The translations under genes were made by a program, and so were the position numbers. From positions 1-51,329 of the forward strand of contig JAILFH010000086.1 in assembly GCA_024697645.1 (NCBI GenBank): a stretch of DNA of 51,329 nt. The letters are read 5' to 3'. The first letter of the stretch is position 1; each line of letters starts with the position of its first letter. The DNA comes from Prevotella sp. Lineage in GTDB: Bacteria; Bacteroidota; Bacteroidia; Bacteroidales; Bacteroidaceae. Shown one piece after another: positions 42,473 through 49,812 of this stretch. The notes below the pieces were generated by a model that saw only the letters and a list, made by a program, of their open reading frames with translations, was not told the DNA's origin and made no database searches.

Positions 42473-43900
42473 ATGAATATGAATATGAAAGCAATCAAAT
42501 ATTTCGTGATTGGAGCCTTGATGCTCAGCTTCAGCGCTCCCGTGATGGCTCAGGTAGACAAGGCCGTCCTTAACCAAGTTGCACAAATTGCCAAGTCGAA
42601 GGTTGACGTCGACAAGCAGATGAAGCCCTTCCTGAAGACTTACAAGAAGAATCCCGAGATGCTCACCGCTATCGGTCACGTCTTCCTTGCAGAGAAAGAC
42701 TTCACCAACGCTACGAAGTTCGCTGAACTGGCAATGGCTAAGAAGTATGCTAAGGCTTATATCCTCCTCGGCGACATCGCTGTTGCTCAGGACGATGGTG
42801 GTAAGGCTGCTGAGTGGTATCAGCAGGCAAAGTATTTCGACCCGAAGGATCCCGAAGGCTACTTCAAGTATGCTAACATCCTGCGTGGCCGTAGCCCCGA
42901 AGAGGCAGTTGCTAATCTGAACGACCTGCGCACTCAGCGTCCCGACATTGCTGTCGACGCTCTTGCAGCTCGCATCTACTACAACTCCAACCGCCTCGAC
43001 AAGGCTCTCGAGTATTATGGAAAGGTCGACAAGACCAAGCTCGAGGATGTCGATATCACCAACTACGCTATGGCATCTTGGATGCATCAGGATCGTGACA
43101 AGAGTCTTGAACTCGCTAAGTACGGTCTGACCCGCGACGCTCGCAAGGCTGCCTGGAACCGTCTGGCTTTCTACAACCTCACCGATATGTCGCGCACTGA
43201 CGAGGCTCTCGAGTATGCCGACGCTCTGTTCAATCGTTCTGATAGCGCCAAGATCTCTGGTTTCGACTACACCTACTATGGCACCGCTCTGAAGGACGCC
43301 AAGAGATACAATGAGGCCATTGATATGTTCCTGAAGGCTGCTGAGGCCAACAAGGACAACAAGGAGCAACTCAATATGACCTATAAGAACCTCTCCGACG
43401 CTTACATCGCCAACGATGACTTCACGAATGGTACCATGTACTACGACCTCTATCTGAAGGATAAGGAGAAGCCATCTGCATACGATATCGCTGGTCTGGC
43501 TTCAATCTATCAGAAGATGGGTGCCGACCTCACTGGTCAGGAGCAGATTGATGCCTTCATGAAGGCTGATGCAACCTACGCTAAGTTGGGTGAGACCTAT
43601 CCCGAGCAGATCGACTACGCTAACTTCATGCGCGCTCGTCTGGCTGGTGCTATGGACCCCGACTCTGAGAAAGGTCTGGCTAAGCCCTTCTATCAGGCCA
43701 TCGTCGATCACCTCTCTACTGCTGCAACACGCGATGCAGGTGACAACCAGCGTCTGATTGAGGCCTATCGCTACCTCGGCTCGTACTACTATCTGAACAA
43801 CGACGAGGCAACGTCTATCGCCAACTTCAAGAAGATTCTCGAAATCAATCCTGAAGACGAGGCTGCTAAGGTCGCTCTCGAGGCTCTCGGCGTAAAGTAA
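42473..43900 (+). CDS. TPR repeat periplasmic protein
   Basis: A 475-residue protein with a signal peptide (residues about 1-26, ending VMAQ; ATGs at 42479 and 42485 are alternative starts). The rest is a set of at least eight tetratricopeptide-like helix pairs, for example AYILLGDIAVAQDDGGKAAEWY and LGSYYYLNNDEATSIANFKK (in part), with the last repeat at the C-terminus. It is the last gene of the ExbB-TonB operon and is followed by a perfect terminator. TPR proteins here are thought to scaffold the TonB complex. Confidence 0.9.
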   Translation: MNMNMKAIKYFVIGALMLSFSAPVMAQVDKAVLNQVAQIAKSKVDVDKQMKPFLKTYKKNPEMLTAIGHVFLAEKDFTNATKFAELAMAKKYAKAYILLGDIAVAQDDGGKAAEWYQQAKYFDPKDPEGYFKYANILRGRSPEEAVANLNDLRTQRPDIAVDALAARIYYNSNRLDKALEYYGKVDKTKLEDVDITNYAMASWMHQDRDKSLELAKYGLTRDARKAAWNRLAFYNLTDMSRTDEALEYADALFNRSDSAKISGFDYTYYGTALKDAKRYNEAIDMFLKAAEANKDNKEQLNMTYKNLSDAYIANDDFTNGTMYYDLYLKDKEKPSAYDIAGLASIYQKMGADLTGQEQIDAFMKADATYAKLGETYPEQIDYANFMRARLAGAMDPDSEKGLAKPFYQAIVDHLSTAATRDAGDNQRLIEAYRYLGSYYYLNNDEATSIANFKKILEINPEDEAAKVALEALGVK

Positions 43901-43944
43901 AATTTATAGTCTAACATTATACAAGCAGGTGGCAAATTCTCTAT

Positions 43945-43969
43945 AGCAGATTTGTCCATCTGCTTTTTT
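43945..43969 (+). terminator. Terminator after the TonB operon, 4 bp before the next ATG
   Basis: AGCAGAT (43945-43951) pairs perfectly with ATCTGCT (43958-43964), followed by a run of T. The start codon of the LRR protein gene is at 43974, only four bases after the T run. No promoter box is visible between the TPR gene stop and that start. Confidence 0.88.
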
Positions 43970-43973
43970 CGTT

Positions 43974-44612
43974 ATGAAACGCTTGTCTGTCATCAGTGTC
44001 CTCCTACTCCTGGCCCTGTGGTGCTACACGCAGGATGGACTGCCGTTCCTTCACTTGGTCAAGACCAGTAAGGGAATGGTGTCTATGGCATTCCATACGG
44101 GTTTCGACAAGGGTGGCGACGGACTTGGTGTGGCCATCGGCTATCAGGAGTACGACCGTCCGGTTGTTCCTGCCGACTTCAAAGGCGAGATCTTCCTGCC
44201 CGACAGCATCTTGGTGCCCGACGGACGTCAACTGCCTTTGCGATGGATTTCCCGAGGTTCATTCCAGAATTGTACAGGTATCACCGAGGTTCATCTTCCT
44301 CCTACGACGTATTCAATTTCCGACCTCTCGTTCCAGAACTGCAAGGCGCTGCGGCAGATTACTATTCCCGACAGTTTCCGTATCATTTATCCTCGTGCTT
44401 TCATCGGTTGTACAGGCCTGAGGCGCATCGTCCTGCTCCCTGCCAATCCTCCCGAAAGTTACAACAATGACACGTTCGATGAGGTGACCTATCAGACGGC
44501 AACCGTCGTCTTCCCCGCTCAGTCGTCCGAAGACTATATCAACAATCCTCTTTGTTATCGTTTCCGTTATCACGCCGAACTCATTCCTTCCTATCATGAA
44601 CAAGGAGAATAA
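43974..44612 (+). CDS. Secreted leucine-rich-repeat protein (BspA/LRR_5 type)
   Basis: A 212-residue protein with a signal peptide (residues 1-19, MKRLSVISVLLLLALWCYT). About three LRR_5 repeats are recognisable: SFQNCTGITEVHLPPTTYSI, SFQNCKALRQITIPDSFRII and AFIGCTGLRRIVLLPANPPE, as found in BspA-like surface proteins. The last part (DTFDEVTYQTATVVF...) is the usual cap. It has no sorting tail or lipobox. Its 3' end overlaps the kinase gene by 17 bp, so the two are translationally coupled, suggesting the LRR protein senses or presents a signal for the kinase. Confidence 0.85.
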   Translation: MKRLSVISVLLLLALWCYTQDGLPFLHLVKTSKGMVSMAFHTGFDKGGDGLGVAIGYQEYDRPVVPADFKGEIFLPDSILVPDGRQLPLRWISRGSFQNCTGITEVHLPPTTYSISDLSFQNCKALRQITIPDSFRIIYPRAFIGCTGLRRIVLLPANPPESYNNDTFDEVTYQTATVVFPAQSSEDYINNPLCYRFRYHAELIPSYHEQGE

Positions 44613-45828
44613 GCCAAACATCACGAATAGCCCGTCGGAGCAATTGCCTGACGATTCCTTTTCGGGTTTCATGAGCGAAGCCACCGAGCCTCTTCACGAT
44701 GGCTTTACGGAGGTGACGCTCTATCGGCAGACGGCAACTCATTATCTCTATCGTGCGAAGCGGTTTGGCCGTTGGTATCTGCTCAAGGCGCTTCCTCCTG
44801 AATTGCGTAGCAGCACCTTCCACAGGCAGATGCTCCTCAAGGAGATGGAAGTGCTCATGCAACTCAACCATCCCAACATCATTAGTTGTCTGGGAATTGA
44901 GAATCTCAAGGACTATTCCGATAGCGAGGGGAATCTTGTTTCCGTTGGCGAATGTTTGATACTTGAGTTCATAGAGGGCGAAACCCTGTCGGAACTGATG
45001 TCTGGTAATCATGCTGCTAATGCAAATACGTGCGAGCATATCATCGACGAACTTCTCGATGCGCTCGCCTATATGCATGCTTCCTCCGTCACCCATCGTG
45101 ACCTGAAGCCATCCAATATCATGATTACGCACAATGGTAGTCATGTGAAGATCATCGACTTCTCGCTTGCAGATACCGATAGTCATGCCTACCTGAAGCA
45201 GCCTTCTGGAACCCGTAAGTATATGGCTCCCGAGCAGGCCACAGGCAGTGTGCCCGACGTGCGAAACGATATCTATTCCGTAGGTATTATCATCAGCGAA
45301 CTCCCCTTGGGCGGCTATTGGACTGAAGTGGCTCGCCGCTGCCAGCAGCCCATTGACCTCCGCTACACGAACATTGCAGCCTTGCAGGAAGACATTGCTG
45401 TCCGGCGTCGTCGGAAAAACCGCCGTCGAGTAGCGTCATATATCCTGCCACCTTTGCTTCTCCTTCTTCTTGCTGGAGTGCTGATGTGGCATCGGATTTC
45501 TTCCCGTCAGACGGCCCTCTACGATGAATTCAATCGCATTCCTGCCGTTACGGCCGAAGCACTCGACCAACTTGAGCAGCAAATCAATGCCACCAATCTC
45601 TCACGCCACATGGATACTGTCTCCCAATGGCGTTACCTTGATCTGCAGATCAACGAGAAAATCTTGTCGGTGAATGCCTTTGCCTACAACTATGCTGACT
45701 CGCTTCCTGACTTGAAAGACGCTGAACGCCTGAAGGTGCTGCAGTCGATGCTCGACCGCTGGCAGCGATGGCACGACAACATAGTTCATCGTGCAATGTA
45801 TCTGATTAATAACGACAAGGGTAATTGA
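44596..45828 (+). CDS. Membrane Ser/Thr protein kinase-like protein (Hanks type, DFG to DFS)
   Basis: A 410-residue protein. Residues about 30-270 are a Hanks-type kinase domain with Lys64 (LLKAL), HRDLKPSN with Asp169, DFS at 188-190 instead of DFG, and a KYMAPEQA activation segment. The glycine-rich loop is not recognisable, and the C-lobe after APEQ is short, lacking the usual late helices. A basic stretch (VRRRRKNRRR) is followed by one membrane helix (about 280-298) and an extracytoplasmic domain of about 110 residues with coiled helices. The catalytic Lys and Asp are present but the other changes may reduce activity. It starts inside the LRR gene. Confidence 0.85.
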   Translation: MNKENKPNITNSPSEQLPDDSFSGFMSEATEPLHDGFTEVTLYRQTATHYLYRAKRFGRWYLLKALPPELRSSTFHRQMLLKEMEVLMQLNHPNIISCLGIENLKDYSDSEGNLVSVGECLILEFIEGETLSELMSGNHAANANTCEHIIDELLDALAYMHASSVTHRDLKPSNIMITHNGSHVKIIDFSLADTDSHAYLKQPSGTRKYMAPEQATGSVPDVRNDIYSVGIIISELPLGGYWTEVARRCQQPIDLRYTNIAALQEDIAVRRRRKNRRRVASYILPPLLLLLLAGVLMWHRISSRQTALYDEFNRIPAVTAEALDQLEQQINATNLSRHMDTVSQWRYLDLQINEKILSVNAFAYNYADSLPDLKDAERLKVLQSMLDRWQRWHDNIVHRAMYLINNDKGN

Positions 45829-45833
45829 ACTGT

Positions 45834-45930
45834 TAAGTCAGTGATTCTTCCGCCACCTAAGTCAGAGAATCTTTGTCCTTTAAGTCAACAACCTTTTTCG
45901 CCCTCTAAGTCGTGAAGTCTTCCGTCTGTG
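45834..45930. repeat. About four 23-25-bp TAAGTC repeats at the end of regulator 1
   Basis: Units begin TAAGTC at 45834, 45858, 45881 and 45906 and carry AATCTTCCGCC or a variant. The last unit is part of the regulator gene end, whose stop lies in it. Two related units are found at the end of the second regulator (48823-48870). Confidence 0.7.
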
Positions 45931-46510
45931 AATCTTCCGCCTCCTCTTCGCTTTCTTCGGGGACGTAGGCAAATCTGATGCCATTGACCTTTCCTGCCAC
46001 ATACACCATTGGTGGTCTTCCCTCATGAATCAATTGGTTCATATAGAGTGGCTCACCATCAATGAATAGTTCGCACTGGAACGTGTCGCCCACACTCAGT
46101 TTCGTGTTTTCAGCCTCTAATATGATATAAGAGCCGTCCTCCCGCAACTGCACGACGCAGCGTCGTTCAGGATACCACGTCAGCACCAGTTTCGTACCAG
46201 GTTCCAGTTCTTTCGTGCTCAGATGGCTTGCCAGCACCTGGTCACTTTGTTCCTCCTTGTTTTTGCTATACCATTGACAAAATGTAATGTAGTCAGTATA
46301 GCCCAGATAGTGTGACAATACATCTAGAGTGTATGCTCTTGTTGATACGCTTTGACGATAACCCCATAGGCGCATCAACGTAGAGCTACTGATTAATTCA
46401 TGGGTTTCTGACATCAATCGTTCAGACATCCATTCAAAGTCCGAACGCTTTTCAAATGCGCGTCCAGCCTTTTTTTCTACTTCATGGCACAAAACCTGAT
46501 GCCTATTCAT
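45905..46510 (-). CDS. Putative regulator 1 (Bacteroidota HTH-like domain plus conserved beta domain)
   Basis: A 201-residue soluble protein, starting MNRHQVLCHEVEKKAG. The N-terminal half (to about 90) contains the SSSTLMRLWGYRQSVSTRAY and TLDVLSHYLGYTDYITFCQW segments common in uncharacterised Bacteroidota proteins, thought to be helical and possibly DNA-binding. The C-terminal half (from LASHLSTKELEPGTKLVL) is beta-rich, with WYPERRCVVQLREDGSYIIL and GDTFQCELFIDGEPLYMN, and ends in an acidic EEEAEDSQTED tail. This half is about 95% identical to that of regulator 2 (48846-49454), while the N-terminal halves differ. A TAACTTTG box is at 46539-46532 and the shared direct repeat at 46574-46595. 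Binding of DNA is inferred. Confidence 0.82.
   Translation of the reverse strand: MNRHQVLCHEVEKKAGRAFEKRSDFEWMSERLMSETHELISSSTLMRLWGYRQSVSTRAYTLDVLSHYLGYTDYITFCQWYSKNKEEQSDQVLASHLSTKELEPGTKLVLTWYPERRCVVQLREDGSYIILEAENTKLSVGDTFQCELFIDGEPLYMNQLIHEGRPPMVYVAGKVNGIRFAYVPEESEEEAEDSQTEDFTT
45906..46300. repeat. Duplicated segment, copy 1
   Basis: About 395 bp that align without gaps to 48847-49241 (constant offset of 2941 bp), covering the C-terminal coding half of the regulators and their shared 3' end. The identity drops upstream of 46300, toward the N-terminal coding part. Confidence 0.85.
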
Positions 46511-46531
46511 ATCTTTTCACTATGATTTATG

Positions 46532-46539
46532 CAAAGTTA
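46532..46539 (-). promoter_or_regulatory. Promoter -7 box of regulator 1
   Basis: CAAAGTTA on the plus strand is TAACTTTG on the minus strand, 22 bp before the ATG at 46510. Confidence 0.65.
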
Positions 46540-46573
46540 CACAATTTTGCTAAAATATAAATGCAAGAAACGC

Positions 46574-46595
46574 AAATGACATGTAAATGCCACAT
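46574..46595. promoter_or_regulatory. Candidate operator 1 (11-bp-spaced direct repeat)
   Basis: AAATGACAT, two bases, then AAATGCCACAT, in the divergent region between regulator 1 and the 303-aa protein gene. The same arrangement recurs at 49513-49532 next to regulator 2. The 11-bp period is one helical turn. Confidence 0.5.
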
Positions 46596-46625
46596 AAAAT
46601 ATTTGGAAAAATTGGGGCAAGAGCC

Positions 46626-46633
46626 TATCTTTG
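46626..46633 (+). promoter_or_regulatory. Promoter -7 box facing the 303-aa protein gene
   Basis: TATCTTTG matches TAnnTTTG, 91 bp before the ATG at 46724. The second candidate operator repeat ends 31 bp upstream, about where the -33 region lies. Confidence 0.55.
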
Positions 46634-46723
46634 TGACCAACTAAAATCCCTTTTGTTTGAAATTTTAAATTTCTAGAGTATATTTTTAATCTTTATTGAT
46701 AACTATAATTTAATATGTGAATC

Positions 46724-47635
46724 ATGAAACAACTACCTAAAAAAAACATTATTGCTATCATGTTGATGGCACTTCTTCCTCTTTCCTTAAGTGCGAAGAA
46801 AAGTGAATTAAGTTTTTATGTCACCAATGTTGAGAACATTGATGGTAATAAAGCAGTGAATAACCTAGCAGAAAATCTGAAATCTGTAAGTGAGATTAAA
46901 GCAGTACAAGATGGGAATGATAATGCGTCAAAAAAACGGATTATAGCGGATTCTGTGTATTTTAAGAATGAAGGTGTAGTAAGTTGTACTGACAAGGACG
47001 ATTTTATTGCCGCAGCCAAGAAACAAAGTATCGGGGTTATTGATGGAGTAAATATCGTAGGCGGGAATTACCGACTTGAAATGCCTCTTGATGTGATTGC
47101 TGTTGAAGGTTCTCCAGCTCCATTGGACCCATCGAAAAATAAAATGTCTCTTGAAATTATCAATTTTGGAGAAGAGGGCAACACTGTTCTTTTGCACCTT
47201 AATGCTCAAGAACTTAATCAAGACGCCACTCTTTCATATTCTGGAAAAAATATAATGTTAGGAGCTGGCATTGATTCTGGGAATAAAATGTTAGTATTAC
47301 TACGAGGGCAAACCCCTTGTGCAGTACTAATGTTAAATGGTTCTGAAAACAAAAGAATAGGTATGCTTTTGAAAACCAAAGGAGCCGTTAGTAATTTTAG
47401 TAGAGGCATGTTACGTGCCGAAGTAGAGAAAGAATGTTCTACATTAGGTTTGAGTCAGTTCAAATTTACACGCGATAATGGCAAGTATAAGGTTTATTCA
47501 CTTTACTGGCTTGACATGCAAAAACAATATGACATTTTTGGTGATTATCATTATAACATGAGAAATGACAAGAAATGGGGCGAATTCTATTTTGATTCTC
47601 AAGACAGACTGATGAAATGGATTTTGTATATGTAG
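46724..47635 (+). CDS. Unknown secreted protein of regulator module 1
   Basis: A 303-residue protein with a signal peptide (residues about 1-23, ending LSA). It is rich in beta strands and has no lipobox, membrane segment or recognised motif; characteristic stretches are VENIDGNKAVNNLAENL, LPLDVIAVEG and the aromatic-rich end YDIFGDYHYNMRNDKKWGEFYF (shown in part). Its codon use and the surrounding DNA are clearly more AT-rich than the genes before 45.8 kb, which suggests more recent acquisition. It is transcribed divergently from regulator 1. Function unknown. Confidence 0.78.
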   Translation: MKQLPKKNIIAIMLMALLPLSLSAKKSELSFYVTNVENIDGNKAVNNLAENLKSVSEIKAVQDGNDNASKKRIIADSVYFKNEGVVSCTDKDDFIAAAKKQSIGVIDGVNIVGGNYRLEMPLDVIAVEGSPAPLDPSKNKMSLEIINFGEEGNTVLLHLNAQELNQDATLSYSGKNIMLGAGIDSGNKMLVLLRGQTPCAVLMLNGSENKRIGMLLKTKGAVSNFSRGMLRAEVEKECSTLGLSQFKFTRDNGKYKVYSLYWLDMQKQYDIFGDYHYNMRNDKKWGEFYFDSQDRLMKWILYM

Positions 47636-47776
47636 ATTAATAAAAATGTTTTAACTGCTGACTTTGGGCCACGGAGTACACGGATTTGTACATTTATGGG
47701 TAATTTGTGGGCGAGCTGAGAGCAGGGTAAGTATTAGCTACAGCATTTTGCTGCTGTCACATTTTTTTCAAGAACA

Positions 47777-47808
47777 TTTGGCAGAATAAGAAAACTGATG
47801 TATATTTG
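47777..47808 (+). promoter_or_regulatory. Promoter of the 258-aa lipoprotein gene
   Basis: TTTG at 47777-47780, a 20-bp spacer and TATATTTG at 47801-47808: a full consensus promoter 52 bp before the ATG at 47861. The remaining 225-bp gap (47636-47860) holds nothing else recognisable. Confidence 0.8.
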
Positions 47809-47860
47809 CATTTTTAATAATTGTATTCAAGTATAATTTAATTAAGCAAAAAATTGTATA

Positions 47861-48637
47861 ATGAAGAAAAGTCTATTTTTCTTGGGATTTGTAAGTCTTA
47901 TTCTTAGTCTTACCGCTTGTGAGAGCAAAGAAAGTAAGGCGTTTGATGCCGCTTTGCAATCGCGTAAGATTTCTCAAATGAAAGCCTTTTTGAATAATTT
48001 CACGGAGGCCGATTCCTTGCTGATTGACAGTGCGAAGGTTGTTCTTGCCCGATGGGAACAGGATTCTACAGATTATGCGTCTCTTTGTAAAATGGACGAT
48101 GTTGTCAAGCGGGCAGGGGCTGAAGTGACCTATATGGATAGTTATCCTGAAGGACTGTATCTTGATAGTGTCGTTGCACGTTACGAACACGATGGCCCTA
48201 TAGCAGCCGAAATCGTTGAAAAAGAGGAAGCCATACATGCCAAGTTGGAACCTTACTATAAAATGTTTAAGGATCGGATATTCTACGCTGATCCCCAGAA
48301 CTCCATTGTTTTGACTGTTCCTGACGACAAAGGGAAGGGGCAGGGTGTGATAGTAGAAATGACTTCGATCTTGCCGACCCTTTATGATTTCCATTATTCC
48401 ATCAATATTGAAGATTTGGAGGATAAGGAAATTCAATGTAAAATGGACAAATATAGTGGAACTTTTACGCTTGAACTGCTGGAAAAGACGCTTTATTTGC
48501 AGGCTAAGGGCGAAACCGAAAGTTACGAAGGAGAGATAGATACGAAAGTCTACGAGGGTTTCATGGAACGTGTTGCCAACATCAACAAAGGCGTGGAAAT
48601 GTATGGAAATCCTAAGTACAGAATAACCGTAGAATAA
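47861..48637 (+). CDS. Unknown lipoprotein of regulator module 1
   Basis: A 258-residue protein with a signal segment and lipobox (LTACES, Cys near residue 20). The mature part is charged, with an N-terminal helical region (KAFDAALQSRKISQMKAFL) and a beta-rich C-terminal half (IVLTVPDDKGKGQGVIVEM, YSGTFTLELLEKTLYLQA). No family recognised. It has its own promoter and is followed by a strong terminator. It lies between the two regulator copies and is probably surface- or periplasm-exposed. Confidence 0.8.
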   Translation: MKKSLFFLGFVSLILSLTACESKESKAFDAALQSRKISQMKAFLNNFTEADSLLIDSAKVVLARWEQDSTDYASLCKMDDVVKRAGAEVTYMDSYPEGLYLDSVVARYEHDGPIAAEIVEKEEAIHAKLEPYYKMFKDRIFYADPQNSIVLTVPDDKGKGQGVIVEMTSILPTLYDFHYSINIEDLEDKEIQCKMDKYSGTFTLELLEKTLYLQAKGETESYEGEIDTKVYEGFMERVANINKGVEMYGNPKYRITVE

Positions 48638-48656
48638 TATACTTCGATGATAATGA

Positions 48657-48708
48657 GAGGCGGATGCATGGGGCTTTTATGAGTGCCTTTTGCATCCGCT
48701 TCTGTTTT
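48657..48708 (+). terminator. Terminator after the 258-aa lipoprotein gene
   Basis: GCGGATGCA (48660-48668) pairs perfectly with TGCATCCGC (48691-48699), followed by TTCTGTTTT. It lies about 20 bp after the stop codon. Confidence 0.85.
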
Positions 48709-48845
48709 ATAAAAACGCTTGTATTTCTGAAACCAAAGGAAAGTGAGAAAATTTCGCAATCCCTCCAATTCCTACATTAAAACCGATTGCTATGGTTGAG
48801 GGAATCTATTGATTTGAACTATTAAGTCGGGAAATCTTCCGCCTC

Positions 48846-49454
48846 CTAAGTCGTGGAGTCTTCCGTCTGTGAATCTTCCGCCTCCGTTTCGCTTTCTTCG
48901 GGGAAGTAGGCAAATCTGATGCCGTTGATCTTTCCAGCCACATACACCATTGGTGGTCTTCCCTCATGAACCAACTGGTTCATGTAGAGCGGTTCGCCAT
49001 CAATGAATAGTTCACATTGGAACGTGTCGCCCACACTCAGTTTCGTGTTTTCGGCCTCTAATATGATGTAAGAGCCGTCCTCCCGCAACTGTACGACGCA
49101 GCGTCGCTCAGGATACCATGTCAGCACCAGTTTCGTGCCAGGTTCCAGTTCTTTCGTGCTCAGATGGCTAGCCAGCACCTCGTCGCTCTGGTCCTCCTTG
49201 TTCTTGCTATACCATTGGCTGAATGTAACGTAGTCGGCATAGCCCAGAAAGCGTGAGAGAATGTCGAGCGTCGTCAGTCGTGTCGTTACGCTCGGACGAT
49301 AACCCCACAAGCGCATCAGCGTCGAGTCGCTCAAGTGTTCTTTCGTACGCTTCTCCACATTCTCAGACAGCCACTCGAAGTCTCTCGGCGTCTGCATCTT
49401 ATAGCCAGTTTCCTTTTCGATGGCTTTCAGTAGTTTATCGTATTCATGCTTCAT
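48846..49454 (-). CDS. Putative regulator 2 (paralogue of regulator 1)
   Basis: A 202-residue protein from the ATG at 49454, MKHEYDKLLKAIEKETGYKM; the longer open frame to 49532 would include operator and promoter DNA. The layout is that of regulator 1: STLMRLWGYRPSVTTRLTTL and ILSRFLGYADYVTFSQWY, then the beta domain, in which only about six of 112 residues differ from regulator 1. The N-terminal halves differ more, consistent with gene conversion or selection for different DNA or ligand specificity. The -7 box (TATTTTTG, 49467-49460) lies so near that the message would have almost no leader. Confidence 0.8.
   Translation of the reverse strand: MKHEYDKLLKAIEKETGYKMQTPRDFEWLSENVEKRTKEHLSDSTLMRLWGYRPSVTTRLTTLDILSRFLGYADYVTFSQWYSKNKEDQSDEVLASHLSTKELEPGTKLVLTWYPERRCVVQLREDGSYIILEAENTKLSVGDTFQCELFIDGEPLYMNQLVHEGRPPMVYVAGKINGIRFAYFPEESETEAEDSQTEDSTT
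48847..49241. repeat. Duplicated segment, copy 2
   Basis: The partner of 45906-46300. The two are in the same orientation and flank the 303-aa and 258-aa genes, so homologous recombination between them could delete that 2.9-kb interval. Confidence 0.85.
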
Positions 49455-49459
49455 GCGTA

Positions 49460-49467
49460 CAAAAATA
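49460..49467 (-). promoter_or_regulatory. Promoter -7 box of regulator 2
   Basis: CAAAAATA on the plus strand is TATTTTTG on the minus strand, ending 6 bp before the ATG at 49454, implying a leaderless or nearly leaderless message if it is the one used. Confidence 0.4.
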
Positions 49468-49512
49468 CACATTTTTTTCTCATCAATCAAACATCTTTTC
49501 CACTTATTTTTG

Positions 49513-49532
49513 AAATGACATAGAAATGACAT
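49513..49532. promoter_or_regulatory. Candidate operator 2 (exact 11-bp-spaced direct repeat)
   Basis: AAATGACAT-AG-AAATGACAT, an exact 9-bp direct repeat with an 11-bp period. The same motif, slightly decayed, lies at 46574-46595 upstream of the paralogous regulator. Both copies sit between divergent promoters. Confidence 0.55.
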
Positions 49533-49554
49533 AAAGAGTTATAGGAAAATGATT

Positions 49555-49562
49555 TATCTTTG
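49555..49562 (+). promoter_or_regulatory. Promoter -7 box of the candidate small RNA
   Basis: TATCTTTG matches TAnnTTTG, 23 bp after the candidate operator. No ORF above 27 codons follows before a terminator-like hairpin at 49673-49704. Confidence 0.6.
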
Positions 49563-49568
49563 CACAAA

Positions 49569-49704
49569 ATGTTGTTCAAATATGTAAACCATAAAGATAT
49601 GGTACAAATGAATTTGGAACGAAAATCTTTGAGGAATGAGATAAACTGCTAATCGGAAAACTAAGAGCGATAGTGGGTACACCATCATTGGCGTACCCAC
49701 TTTT
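49569..49704 (+). ncRNA. Candidate small RNA (or 27-aa mini-gene), about 135 nt
   Basis: It runs from the predicted start after the promoter box at 49555 to a strong hairpin: GTGGGTAC (49673-49680) pairs with GTACCCAC (49693-49700), with an inner CCA/TGG, followed by four T. Inside, an ATG at 49569 opens a 27-codon frame ending TAA at 49652 (MLFKYVNHKDMV...). Whether the RNA acts by itself or encodes a peptide cannot be told. It is divergent from regulator 2 and next to its putative operator. Confidence 0.45.
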
Positions 49705-49812
49705 ATGATGATGTGAGTATCCGTTTCTGTAAGTACAGATTGAAAAAACTTGCTCATTCTTTGAATTTTTCTTCAGACTAACCTATATTATAATAAACCA
49801 GAAAACGAAGTT

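Noticed and set aside
49454..49532. N-terminal extension of regulator 2 by 26 residues
   Set aside because: The extension would be encoded by the candidate operator and promoter region and has no counterpart in regulator 1.
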